Source: Alphaproteobacteria bacterium (GTDB taxonomy: Bacteria > Pseudomonadota > Alphaproteobacteria > ATCC43930 > CGMCC-115725). From it: a DNA stretch of 6,984 nucleotides. Positions 1-6,084 of the stretch are shown one piece after another; the stretch's first letter is position 1; every line of letters begins with the position of its first letter. The stretch spans positions 1 to 6,984 of the forward strand of contig VAZF01000279.1 of the NCBI GenBank assembly GCA_005888425.1, read 5' to 3'. Made by a program: the position numbers and the translations under genes. The notes beneath the pieces were generated by a model. That model was not told the DNA's origin and did not search any database. It saw only the letters and a list, made by a program, of their open reading frames with translations.

Positions 1-320
1 CGGTCCTGACACGGGCCCTCTCTACTGCGGTCGAGGCGATCAACCGCGGCGATTCCGATATCATTTGGCTTGCCACCGGACCGGGGCTCCTCACGCGCGC
101 CTTTGTCCAAGAGATGTTGCAAGCCGAGAACGGTGTCGCAACGGCGCTCAACGCTGTCGCGGTACTCGATCGTTGCGGGCTCTATCGCGCCGTCGCGATC
201 CATTGTTCCGCTGCGTACAAACAAACCAGCCGCCACTGGAGCAATGCGGTCTTCAGCCGACGCTCTCGAAACCTCCCGCTCGCGGCGAACCCGACGCGCG
301 GGCTTGAACGGAGCAGCTAA
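1..320 (+). CDS. Partial C-terminal end of a probable glycosyltransferase (DXD / capsular-polysaccharide type)
   Basis: The frame is open from the left edge (first full codon at 3) to TAA at 318-320, giving 105 residues of C-terminus; the start lies outside the window. The segment DIIWLATGPGLLTRAF, followed later by an AIHCSAAYKQTSRHWSN-like stretch, resembles the end of GT32-like sugar transferases with a DXD sugar-binding motif (OCH1/capsular-synthesis type). Those proteins often have a TGPG motif and a late His-Trp-rich segment. They transfer a sugar from a nucleotide donor to a glycan, usually at the cytoplasmic face of the membrane. The catalytic DXD itself is not in the window. The last 20 or so residues are Arg/Ser-rich and may be a divergent tail. 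The gene ends exactly where the opposite-strand MFS fragment ends (4-bp overlap), which suggests a rearrangement border. The family call is from remembered motifs only. Confidence 0.5.
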   Translation, partial: VLTRALSTAVEAINRGDSDIIWLATGPGLLTRAFVQEMLQAENGVATALNAVAVLDRCGLYRAVAIHCSAAYKQTSRHWSNAVFSRRSRNLPLAANPTRGLERSS

Positions 321-457
321 AGCCGGCGCGCGGCCGGCTCCAGCCCGTGCTCGCCGAGAAAAGCCGGCAGGTAGGGCGACTGAACCCCAAAGCCGCTATA
401 GAGCGCGGCAAAAACGATCAGATAAGGCAGGAGGGCGGGAAACGAAAACGAGGTCAC
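317..457 (-). pseudogene. N-terminal remnant of an MFS transporter
   Basis: From a GTG at 457-455 the minus strand reads 46 residues to TAG at 319-317. They include FPALLPYLIVFAALYSGFGV and then QSPYLPAFLGEHGLEP. This closely resembles the first transmembrane helix and first loop of MFS_1-like (3-phenylpropionate / nucleoside-type) permeases, which normally run to about 390-400 residues with 12 helices. Here the similarity stops just after the first helix and loop (LEPAARRL), so at least 11 helices are missing and no working transporter can be made. No continuation appears in another frame on either side: the sequence beyond 317 belongs to the opposite-strand sugar-transferase-like gene. The likely cause is a deletion or rearrangement with its border near 317-330. 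The same frame stays open further upstream (to about 868), but that part is an antisense shadow of the small membrane-protein gene. Confidence 0.6.
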
Positions 458-528
458 ACGCCCCGAACGCCGCCGGCGACCTTCTCTCTCCGCTAGGGAA
501 ATCCGGGTATAGAATTCGGGCCGGCGGA

Positions 529-774
529 TCAGCGCGGCGGCAATAACCGCGATCGCAGAAAAGCCCAGATCACGACGATCAACACGACACCGAGAAATAT
601 CCCAGGCGGCAGGCTTTGCAGAAACGCCGTCGCGTTCTTGGCAACACCCGAAATAAACGAATCGGTCTTGTCGCCGATGATGATGTTGAGCAACAGACAG
701 AGGACAATCAGCAGAAAAGCGGCTTCGACCGCCGCCCAGCCGATGATGCGCAATTGCCGCAGAAAATTTGCCAT
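529..774 (-). CDS. Small two-helix membrane protein (paralogue of the next gene)
   Basis: This is an 81-residue protein of unknown function. It has a basic N-terminus (MANFLRQLR), a hydrophobic helix at about residues 12-33 (AAVEAAFLLIVLCLLLNIII), a polar loop, a second hydrophobic helix at about 57-72 (GIFLGVVLIVVIWAFL) and a basic end (RSRLLPPR). This predicts a helical hairpin in the inner membrane with both ends in the cytoplasm. ATG at 774 is the only usable start, because an in-frame TGA lies eight codons upstream. No purine-rich ribosome binding site precedes it: that space is taken by a GC hairpin. Layout and helix spacing match the neighbouring 77-residue protein upstream (819-1052), so the two are probably diverged duplicates in one transcript. 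I do not recognise a named family. The DNA contains TAT- and ATT-rich codons typical of membrane segments. Confidence 0.72.
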   Translation of the reverse strand: MANFLRQLRIIGWAAVEAAFLLIVLCLLLNIIIGDKTDSFISGVAKNATAFLQSLPPGIFLGVVLIVVIWAFLRSRLLPPR

Positions 775-782
775 GGGCGCGC

Positions 783-807
783 GGGGTGGGGCTCGTCACC
801 CCACCCC
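783..807. repeat. Perfect GC-rich hairpin between the two membrane-protein genes
   Basis: GGGGTGGGG (783-791) and CCCCACCCC (799-807) form a perfect 9-bp stem around a 7-base loop (ctcgtca). It lies 11 bases after the end of the upstream minus-strand gene (819) and 8 bases before the start codon of the downstream one (774), where the ribosome binding site would be expected. No T-tract follows on either strand, so it is not a classical intrinsic terminator. An RNA stem that stabilises the upstream message end or represses translation of the downstream gene is an inference. Confidence 0.6.
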
Positions 808-818
808 TCGACGGCAAA

Positions 819-1052
819 TCAGGCGACCGACCGGTGCGAGAAGAGCCACATGATGATGCCCAAAACAATAAGGCCTACCAAGCCGTTACTGCCGAGTTGA
901 GCGACCATTCCGATGATGTTCGCAACAACGCCGCCGAAGAACGGCAGCTGACCGCCGATCAACAACGCCGCGACAATGGCGAGCGCCAGCAGCATCAATC
1001 CGATCTCAGTGAGACCGCCGATCCACATCTTAATGCGATGCACTGTATCCAT
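819..1052 (-). CDS. Small two-helix membrane protein
   Basis: The product is a 77-residue protein, starting MDTVHRIKMWIGG. The ATG at 1052-1050 is chosen because GAGGGGG lies five bases upstream, an excellent ribosome binding site; the frame runs 26 codons further up but without such a site. Helix 1 is about residues 16-33 (EIGLMLLALAIVAALLIGG), followed by a Gly/Pro loop (QLPFFGG) and a middle hydrophobic patch. Helix 2 is about 57-70 (GLVGLIVLGIIMWLF), with a basic end (SHRSVA). Both ends probably face the cytoplasm. Function is unknown. The order of short basic head, helix, loop and helix ending in W-x-F plus Arg mirrors the 81-residue downstream protein, so the two are probably paralogues cotranscribed from the promoter at 1105-1130. 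The size resembles holins or small stress proteins, but nothing specific supports that. Confidence 0.75.
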   Translation of the reverse strand: MDTVHRIKMWIGGLTEIGLMLLALAIVAALLIGGQLPFFGGVVANIIGMVAQLGSNGLVGLIVLGIIMWLFSHRSVA

Positions 1053-1104
1053 GAGTTCCCCCTCGTTGCATAGGGCCGGCTCCCCCCCGGTTGCCGACTT
1101 TTTG

Positions 1105-1130
1105 ATCATAGCACAAAACAGAGTGCTCAA
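1105..1130 (-). promoter_or_regulatory. Possible promoter for the small membrane-protein pair
   Basis: On the minus strand a near-consensus -10 hexamer TATGAT (1110-1105) lies about 50 bases upstream of the ATG at 1052. Upstream of it is TTGAGC (1130-1125), a passable -35 hexamer, but with a 14-base spacer that is shorter than the usual 16-18. The predicted leader is about 45 bases. This short region (about 1100-1160) is richer in A/T than its surroundings, as expected of a promoter between divergent genes. Only the -10 box is convincing. Confidence 0.35.
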
Positions 1131-1195
1131 CCTTTGCGCTAACCAAGAAGAACTGACCTAAGCGTGACTTGTGCGATGGCTTTGGCAGTTCCCAT

Positions 1196-1216
1196 GATCT
1201 CGATGATACCGAGATC
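1196..1216. repeat. Inverted repeat upstream of the DUF169 gene (possible operator)
   Basis: GATCTCG (1196-1202) and CGAGATC (1210-1216) are perfect 7-base arms around a 7-base centre (atgatac). The site lies 80 bases upstream of the DUF169 start and about 140 bases from the divergent membrane-protein gene. Arms of this length and spacing are typical of a dimeric repressor site, but no regulator gene lies in the window and the assignment is tentative. The rest of 1053-1295 holds no gene that I can support. Confidence 0.3.
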
Positions 1217-1295
1217 GGCCGAATTTCGGGTTCGCCGTACTGTGGGTTTTCCGAGACAATGCCGGGCATGTACTCCGAACCGCGGGGATGACGCG

Positions 1296-2063
1296 ATGAC
1301 CGACTGGACCAAACTCGCCGGCGACCTGGAGCGGCTATTGAAGCTTCGCTCCCACGTTTTCGGCATGAAGCTCTTCGAGAGCCGCGCCGAGATGGAGGCG
1401 ATCCCGCGCATCCGCCGCCCGCAATCGATCCATACGCTGGACCAGGTCGTCGGCCAAGCCTCGCGGCTCGGCTGGACGGTCGGCATCACCGCCGAGAACC
1501 TCGTCGGCGCGCAATGCCGCGCCGTCGTCGGGCTCGGCAACGCCAAGGATGAGGCGTGGCGGTCGGGGAAGCACATGGTCGGCGTGTGGTATTCGAGCGA
1601 AGAAGATGCGAGCGCGCACCAGGCGGCGATGGAATGCGTCCCCGACGGGAATTACGACGCGCTCGCGATCGGCCCGCTTGCCTCGGGCCGGCTCGACCCC
1701 CCCGACATCGCGCTGTTCTACGCCACGCCCGGCGCGATGATCTATTTCATCAACGGGCTGCAATGGGCAGGCTATAAGCGCTTTGACTGGAGCGTCGTCG
1801 GCGAGTCGGCCTGCGCCGATTCCTGGGGCCGCGCGCTGAAGACGCGCACCCCGAGCCTGTCGATCCCGTGCTTTGCCGAGCGGCGTTATGGCGGCGTCCT
1901 CGACGACGAGATGCTGATGGCATTGCCGCCGGATTATCTGCCGAAGGCGATCGCCGGGATGGAGGCGCTGGCGAAAAACGGGTTGCGCTACCCGTTCCCG
2001 CAATACGGCATCCAGCAGGATGTGCGCGCCGGCATGGCGGTCAGCTACCCCGGCCGCGGCTGA
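1296..2063 (+). CDS. DUF169 family protein
   Basis: This 255-residue cytoplasmic protein has no signal peptide or membrane helix. It matches what I know of the DUF169 family (COG2043-like): an N-terminal helical part (WTKLAGDLERLLKLR), the segment HMVGVWYSSEEDASAHQAAM (93-112), then ECVPDGNYDALAIGPL (113-128). These are followed by ATPGAMIYFINGLQWAGYKR (143-162), a GESACADSWG motif (169-178) with Cys173, and SIPCFAERRYGG (189-200) with Cys192. The biochemical role of the family is unknown; the conserved cysteines might bind a metal or cofactor (inference). The ATG at 1296 is preferred over the longer frame from 1164 because it has GGGG-type purines upstream (1284-1287) and the upstream 44 residues look like non-coding translation. 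It ends 21 bases before the hydrolase gene, in the same frame, so the two are probably cotranscribed. Confidence 0.85.
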   Translation: MTDWTKLAGDLERLLKLRSHVFGMKLFESRAEMEAIPRIRRPQSIHTLDQVVGQASRLGWTVGITAENLVGAQCRAVVGLGNAKDEAWRSGKHMVGVWYSSEEDASAHQAAMECVPDGNYDALAIGPLASGRLDPPDIALFYATPGAMIYFINGLQWAGYKRFDWSVVGESACADSWGRALKTRTPSLSIPCFAERRYGGVLDDEMLMALPPDYLPKAIAGMEALAKNGLRYPFPQYGIQQDVRAGMAVSYPGRG

Positions 2064-2084
2064 CCCCGCCATGAATTTCCGGGG

Positions 2085-2888
2085 ATGACGAGAGCGGTTC
2101 CGGCGCCGCGCGCGGTTATCGAAGTCGTTGCGGCAGACGGCGCGCGGCTGCGGGTGCGCCGGCACGGCAATCCGCGCGGACCGCGGCTCATGCTCAGCCA
2201 CGGCAACGGGTTTGCGATCGACGGCTATTTCAGTTTCTGGAGCCGGTTTCTCGGCAGCTTCGATGTCGTCGTGTTCGACATGCGCAGCCACGGCCAGAAC
2301 CCGCGCGCCGAGCCGCCAAACCACGATTACGCGCATATGGTGCCCGACCTTGATGGGATCTGCCGGGCCGTTGGCGAGGAATTCGGCGAGAAGCCGACCG
2401 CCGGCGTGTTTCATTCGATGTCGGCGCAATGCGCAATGCTGCAAGCGCTCGCCGGCCGCAGCGATTTCGCGGCGCTTATTCTGTTCGATCCGCCCGATGT
2501 GCCGCCGCCCGGCCATCCCGTGCGCGGCAAGATGGAGGATTACGAGCACAAGCTGGCGCGCTGGGCACGGCAGCGCCGAACGCATTTCGACGAGCGGTCG
2601 GAGCTGGCGCGGGATTACGCGAAGACGCGGTCGGGCCAACGCTGGGCGGAAGGTGCCGCCGAGCAGATGGCGCGCGCGGTATTGCAGCCGGATGCCGCGG
2701 GCGGCTGGCAGCTCGCCTGCCCGACCGAGCTCGAAGCCTCGATGTATCTGCAAGTCATAGCGCTCGGGCTATGGCCAAAGCGCAGCGATTTTGCCATGCC
2801 GGTGAAACTGCAGCTCGAAGAGCCTGCTGCCTGCGCCGCCGCCGCGCTCGACTTCCTATCCGAGATCGGGCTCAGCCCTGGGATTTGA
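2085..2888 (+). CDS. Alpha/beta hydrolase, apparently internally deleted
   Basis: This 267-residue protein has an alpha/beta-hydrolase fold. It shows an oxyanion-loop motif SHGNG (38-42), a VVVFDMRSHGQNP strand-loop (61-73) and a nucleophile elbow GVFHSMSAQC (107-116) with Ser111 as the likely nucleophile. The elbow reads HSMSA instead of the usual G-x-S-x-G. FDPPDVPP (134-141) and a helical cap (about 150-200) follow. The C-terminus normally runs from a strand carrying the acid residue through a T-H-x-L-Q segment with the catalytic His to a final helix. Here MPVKL (238-242) joins directly to QLEEPAACAAAALDFLSEIG (243-262), so about 35-45 residues with the catalytic His, and perhaps the acid, seem to be missing while the frame is kept. 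It is therefore probably inactive or altered. ATG at 2085 is the only start after the preceding stop; the ribosome site is weak, which suits coupling to the upstream DUF169 gene. The 3' end overlaps the convergent aldolase by 17 bases. Confidence 0.82.
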   Translation: MTRAVPAPRAVIEVVAADGARLRVRRHGNPRGPRLMLSHGNGFAIDGYFSFWSRFLGSFDVVVFDMRSHGQNPRAEPPNHDYAHMVPDLDGICRAVGEEFGEKPTAGVFHSMSAQCAMLQALAGRSDFAALILFDPPDVPPPGHPVRGKMEDYEHKLARWARQRRTHFDERSELARDYAKTRSGQRWAEGAAEQMARAVLQPDAAGGWQLACPTELEASMYLQVIALGLWPKRSDFAMPVKLQLEEPAACAAAALDFLSEIGLSPGI

Positions 2889-3747
2889 GCGAGTGGAACA
2901 TGTCGAGCGCGTGCTGCGGCTTCATGTTCTGGTGCACGACCGCATGCACCGCCTGGATCATTGCCTTTGGCGCGTCCGACTGGAAGATGTTGCGGCCCAT
3001 GTCGACGCCGGAGGCGCCCTGCTGCACCGCGTTGTAAGCCATCGTCAGGGCCTCGATTTCCGGCAGTTTCTTGCCGCCGGCCATAACGATCGGCACCGGG
3101 CACGACGCGGTCACCGTCTCGAAGCCGTCATCGACGTAGTAGGTCTTGACGTATTGCGCGCCCAATTCAGCGATGATGCGGCAGGCGAGCCGGAAATAGC
3201 GCGCGTCGCGCACCATGTTCGTGCCGACCGCGGTCACACCCATCACCGGCATGCCGCAGCGCAACCCGGCATCAACAAGCCGCGTCATGTTGTGGATCGA
3301 ACGGGTCTCGAATTCGCCGCCGACGAACACCTGGATGCCGACCCCCGCCGCGTTGAGGCGGACAGCGTCTTCCATGTCCATCGCGATCTGCTCGTCGGAC
3401 AATTCCTTCAGGATCGAGGGACCGCCGCTGGCGCGCAGCACCATCGGCTTTTGCGACTCGGCGGGAATAACGGAGCGCAGGATGCCGCGGGTGCAGAACA
3501 GCGCGTCGCAATTCGGCAAGAGCGGCACGATGCTGAGGTCGATGCGCTCGAGGCCGGTCGTCGGCCCCTGGAAATAGCCGTGGTCGACCGCCAGCATGAC
3601 GGTGCGACCGCTCTGCGGATTGAAGACCCGCGCCAACCGGTTCTTCATGCCCCAGTCGAGCTGGTGCGAGCCCTTCAAGAAAAAGCCCGGCGCGGTCTGC
3701 GGCTTGTCGGCCTGGTAGCGGGCGCCTTCGGTATCGGCTTCCGGCAT
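2872..3747 (-). CDS. lsrF: LsrF-like 3-hydroxy-5-phosphonooxypentane-2,4-dione thiolase / class I aldolase
   Basis: The product has 291 residues, the same length as E. coli LsrF. It is clearly similar throughout: LKGSHQLDWGMKNRL (24-38), VMLAVDHGYFQGPTTGLER (50-68), CTRGILRSVIP (85-95), AQYVKTYYVDDGFE (197-210), PIVMAGGKKLPE (219-230) and ASGVDMGRNIFQSD (245-258). Lys201 in the KTYY motif aligns with the Schiff-base lysine (Lys203 in E. coli LsrF) of the DeoC/LacD class I aldolase barrel. In the AI-2 pathway LsrF uses CoA to split phospho-hydroxypentanedione to dihydroxyacetone phosphate and acetyl-CoA in the cytoplasm. The ATG at 3747 is chosen over the upstream TTG (3771) because of the GGGAG at a 9-base distance and the matching length. 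The gene lies 68 bases behind the fused aldolase/dehydrogenase and is probably cotranscribed with it. No lsrK, lsrG or importer genes are in the window, so another phosphorylated diketone substrate is quite possible. Confidence 0.93.
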   Translation of the reverse strand: MPEADTEGARYQADKPQTAPGFFLKGSHQLDWGMKNRLARVFNPQSGRTVMLAVDHGYFQGPTTGLERIDLSIVPLLPNCDALFCTRGILRSVIPAESQKPMVLRASGGPSILKELSDEQIAMDMEDAVRLNAAGVGIQVFVGGEFETRSIHNMTRLVDAGLRCGMPVMGVTAVGTNMVRDARYFRLACRIIAELGAQYVKTYYVDDGFETVTASCPVPIVMAGGKKLPEIEALTMAYNAVQQGASGVDMGRNIFQSDAPKAMIQAVHAVVHQNMKPQHALDMFHSLKSQG

Positions 3748-3815
3748 GCTCTCGTGCTCCCTATGCGGCAATCGGTGTTACGGCCAACATGCCCGTGCTT
3801 TCGCGCGCCGGCAAG

Positions 3816-5876
3816 TCAGCGCGGCGCGGCGGCGATGTTGCCGCCATCGACCGTGAGAAAAGCGCCGGTCGTGCTGCGCGCCAGGGCCAAAGACAGAAAG
3901 GCCTGCGCGACATCGGCGGCGGTCACCTCATGGCCCAGCAGGTTGCGGCCCATATACTGCGCCTCGGTCATGCCGTATGAGGCGGCGCGCGCGGCGATCA
4001 TCTCCGGGGTCAGGAGGCCGCCGCGGATGCCATCGGCATTGACGGCGTTCGCGCGGATGCCGGCGCTGCCGTATTCGAGCGCGTATTGCCGCATCAACGC
4101 CAGCGTCGCCGCTTTTGGGAGACCGTAGGGGCCAAAATTGGGCCCGGGGCTGACCGCTTGTTTCGAGACATTGAATAGCAGGCACCCGCCGGTCTTTTGC
4201 GCCGTCAGGATCCGCAACGCGTTTTGTGCGACGCTCTGATGCGCGAAGAAATTGAGCTCGAAGCTCTTTCGCAACACGGCGTCCTCGACCTCGCCGATGC
4301 GGCCTTGCAGCGCGGCGCCGGCATTCGAGACAACAATGTCGACACCACCGAAATGCTCGGTCGCACGGTCAAAGGCCGCGCGGACCGAGGCGGGATCGGT
4401 GACATCGCAAGCCAGGCCGAGCGCCGGGCCGTCGAGCCGGGCGGCGGCCTGTTCCGCGGCGGCGCCGTCGAGATCGGCGAGCACGGTCTCGGCGCCGGCT
4501 GCACGCATCGCCGTGGCGGTCGCGAACCCGATCGTGCCGGCGCCGCCGGTCACCAGCGCGACCTGGCCGGCCAACGGCTTTTCCTCGGCGCGGCCGAGCT
4601 TTGCCTGTTCGAGCGACCAGTATTCCATCGCGAACAATTCGGTCTCGGACAATGACTCGAACCGGCCGATCGCCTCGGCGCCGGTCACGGTCTCGACCCA
4701 GCTCTCGGCGATATCGGCGGCGATTGCGGCGTCGTTTGCGCTGCGGCCGACACCGAAGAGGCCGAGCCCCGGCACGATAATGACGCGCGGCATTGGGTCG
4801 AGCTCGCGCTTCGGCACCGCGGAGGCGGCGTTGTGGCGCGCGAAATAGGCGCGGTAATCGGCGGCGTAACGCTCGACCGCAGCGCGCGCCTCGGCTGCGA
4901 AGGCATCGAGCCGGCCGCGCTCGGGCGGCGGCACGATCAGCGGTGTGTTCTTTGTGCGGATCGTGTGGTCGGGGGTCGCAACACCGGCGCGGCCGTAGCG
5001 CTCCAAATCGGCGCCGTCGACAAACTGGCGCACCGCCTTCCCGCCGCGAAAATCGAGCACGAAGCGGGTGTAGAGACCGGGCGTCGCGGGATCGGGGATC
5101 GCGCAGAGGCCGCGCAGGACCGGTGCGCTCTCAGCAACACTGGCGATGCCCGACGGCAGCGCCCGCACAGCGAAAACCGACTTGCGGGTGCGGGTAATGC
5201 GCTCCTCGGCCAAGGTCACGAGGCCGATCATGCGGCGGTAGGCCTCAGCCGCATCCTCGGCGAAGGTCACGATGCCGTGCTTCACCAGCACGAGCCCCTC
5301 GACATCGGGACCGGTCTCGAAGGCTTCAGCCGCGGCCTTGGCGAGCGGCAGCCCGGGCCGGACATAGGGCACGACCGCCACACGGCGGCCAATCACCTCG
5401 GCGCAGAGGGCGGCGCCATCGGGCTGGTCGGCGAGGCTCAACACCGCGACGGAATGTGTGTGGTCGATAAAGCGGTGCGGCAGGAAAGCGTGCAGCAATG
5501 CCTCGACCGAGATGTTCGGCGCCCCGGGATCGAGCAGCGCGGCCCGCGACAGCCGTACCATCTCGGCATCATCGAGTGACTCGCGCCGGCGCAAGGCCCG
5601 CAAGGGCGCGAGGCGCACCGCGGGCAAGCCTTCCGGCTCGAGCGCGGCCAGATCCCGGCCGCTCCCCTTGATGCACAGCACCTCGGCGGATTCGCCGAAG
5701 AGATCGGGAAGCACGGTCTTGACCGAGGTATTGCCGCCGCCATGCAGCACGAGCCGCTTGTCGCCGCCCAACAGCCGCGAGCCGTAGAGGCAAAGCGCCA
5801 CCTCGCGACCGACGCCGCGTGCCGCGTAATGCGCGACCAGCGCCTCGGCTTCCGCATCCGACCACAGGCTCTTCAC
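3816..5876 (-). CDS. Bifunctional class II aldolase / short-chain dehydrogenase (RhaD-like fusion)
   Basis: The product has 686 residues. The N-terminal part (about 1-230) is a class II aldolase/adducin domain: HGGGNTSVK (45-53), FIDHTHSVAV (136-145) with the metal-binding pair His139/His141, and VKHGIVTF (198-205) with His200, matching the zinc ligands of RhaD/FucA-type aldolases. After a linker (about 240-430) comes a Rossmann short-chain dehydrogenase: TGGAGTIG (443-450), CDVTD (490-494), NAG (518-520), and a catalytic Ser571, Tyr584 and Lys588 (YGLPK). Family members are called bifunctional rhamnulose-1-phosphate aldolase/alcohol dehydrogenase; they cleave a ketose-1-phosphate to dihydroxyacetone phosphate and an aldehyde, which the second domain oxidises or reduces with NAD(H). 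The substrate is not certain here. The GTG at 5876 (VKSLWSDAEA, matching the usual MKSLWSD start) is preferred to GTG 5906, which has no room for a ribosome site and lies on the likely transcript start. It heads the operon with the LsrF gene. Confidence 0.92.
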   Translation of the reverse strand: MKSLWSDAEAEALVAHYAARGVGREVALCLYGSRLLGGDKRLVLHGGGNTSVKTVLPDLFGESAEVLCIKGSGRDLAALEPEGLPAVRLAPLRALRRRESLDDAEMVRLSRAALLDPGAPNISVEALLHAFLPHRFIDHTHSVAVLSLADQPDGAALCAEVIGRRVAVVPYVRPGLPLAKAAAEAFETGPDVEGLVLVKHGIVTFAEDAAEAYRRMIGLVTLAEERITRTRKSVFAVRALPSGIASVAESAPVLRGLCAIPDPATPGLYTRFVLDFRGGKAVRQFVDGADLERYGRAGVATPDHTIRTKNTPLIVPPPERGRLDAFAAEARAAVERYAADYRAYFARHNAASAVPKRELDPMPRVIIVPGLGLFGVGRSANDAAIAADIAESWVETVTGAEAIGRFESLSETELFAMEYWSLEQAKLGRAEEKPLAGQVALVTGGAGTIGFATATAMRAAGAETVLADLDGAAAEQAAARLDGPALGLACDVTDPASVRAAFDRATEHFGGVDIVVSNAGAALQGRIGEVEDAVLRKSFELNFFAHQSVAQNALRILTAQKTGGCLLFNVSKQAVSPGPNFGPYGLPKAATLALMRQYALEYGSAGIRANAVNADGIRGGLLTPEMIAARAASYGMTEAQYMGRNLLGHEVTAADVAQAFLSLALARSTTGAFLTVDGGNIAAAPR

Positions 5877-5908
5877 GTCAGGGCTCGTCCGGTTCCGGCA
5901 ATCCACAT

Positions 5909-5923
5909 CCCGCGCGGGTTATA
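5909..5923 (-). promoter_or_regulatory. Possible -10 box and GC palindrome upstream of the fused aldolase gene
   Basis: On the minus strand TATAAC (5923-5918) would be a fair -10 box, giving a leader of about 35 bases before the GTG at 5876. The perfect palindrome CCCGCGCGGG (5909-5918) sits right at the expected transcription start and might be an operator. No convincing -35 box is seen at 16-18 bases, so an activator may be needed or the box may be false. Confidence 0.3.
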
Positions 5924-5952
5924 GCACCGCGACGGCGGTCGCCCGGCCCGCC

Positions 5953-5985
5953 GTTGGCTGCTTTTGCAGCGGATTTGCAGCCAAC
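5953..5985. repeat. Inverted-repeat element, copy 1 (GCTGC...GCAGC)
   Basis: GTTGGCTGC (5953-5961) and GCAGCCAAC (5977-5985) form a perfect 9-bp stem around a 15-base loop that contains another GCAGC (5966-5970). The GCTGC can therefore pair either with the near GCAGC (4-base loop) or with the far one. The same plan, with different stem bases, recurs at 6085-6119. It lies about 77 bases upstream of the aldolase start. Confidence 0.7.
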
Positions 5986-6020
5986 CGCCATTTTGGTTGT
6001 CGGTGAGCCCAATCCTCGCT

Positions 6021-6044
6021 CGGCCTGTAATTACAGGCCGTTTT
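6021..6044 (+). repeat. Perfect 20-bp palindrome followed by TTTT
   Basis: CGGCCTGTAATTACAGGCCG (6021-6040) is a perfect palindrome, immediately followed by TTTT (6041-6044). As RNA on the plus strand it would form an 8-bp stem with an AATT loop and a short U-run, which resembles a weak intrinsic terminator. As DNA it could equally be an operator for a dimeric regulator (TGTAA half-sites). It sits almost midway between the two inverted-repeat elements. No plus-strand gene ends just upstream, which weakens the terminator reading. Confidence 0.6.
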
Positions 6045-6084
6045 CAGGTGGCCGCACTCCCCACCCGTGGCGCCTCCCGCCTCC

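Noticed and set aside
70..546. Plus-strand 158-residue Arg-rich frame
   Set aside because: It lies across the sugar-transferase end, the MFS fragment and the membrane-protein gene, with a low-complexity basic product.
458..868. Upstream extension of the MFS-fragment frame as one 183-residue protein
   Set aside because: The first part overlaps the small membrane-protein gene in another frame and reads as Arg/Ser-rich non-protein sequence; only the last 46 codons look real.
529..1052. Holin or toxin assignment for the two small membrane proteins
   Set aside because: Only size and helix number fit; there is no lysis gene, phage gene or antitoxin beside them.
1335..2753. Very long minus-strand open frame (472 residues) opposite the DUF169 and hydrolase genes
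   Set aside because: Its product is Arg/Ala/His-rich with no domain, and it runs antisense to two recognisable proteins; this is typical of high-GC shadow frames.
2872..3747. A complete AI-2 (lsr) quorum-signal uptake operon
   Set aside because: Only the LsrF-like gene is present; no kinase, importer, regulator or LsrG-like gene lies in the window.
2893..4128. Long plus-strand open frame (411 residues) opposite the LsrF gene
   Set aside because: It is antisense to a protein with clear family identity, and its composition (Arg/His/Ala-rich) has no domain pattern.
4833..5579. Plus-strand open frame (248 residues) opposite the fused aldolase gene
   Set aside because: It is antisense to the class II aldolase domain and has no recognisable motifs.
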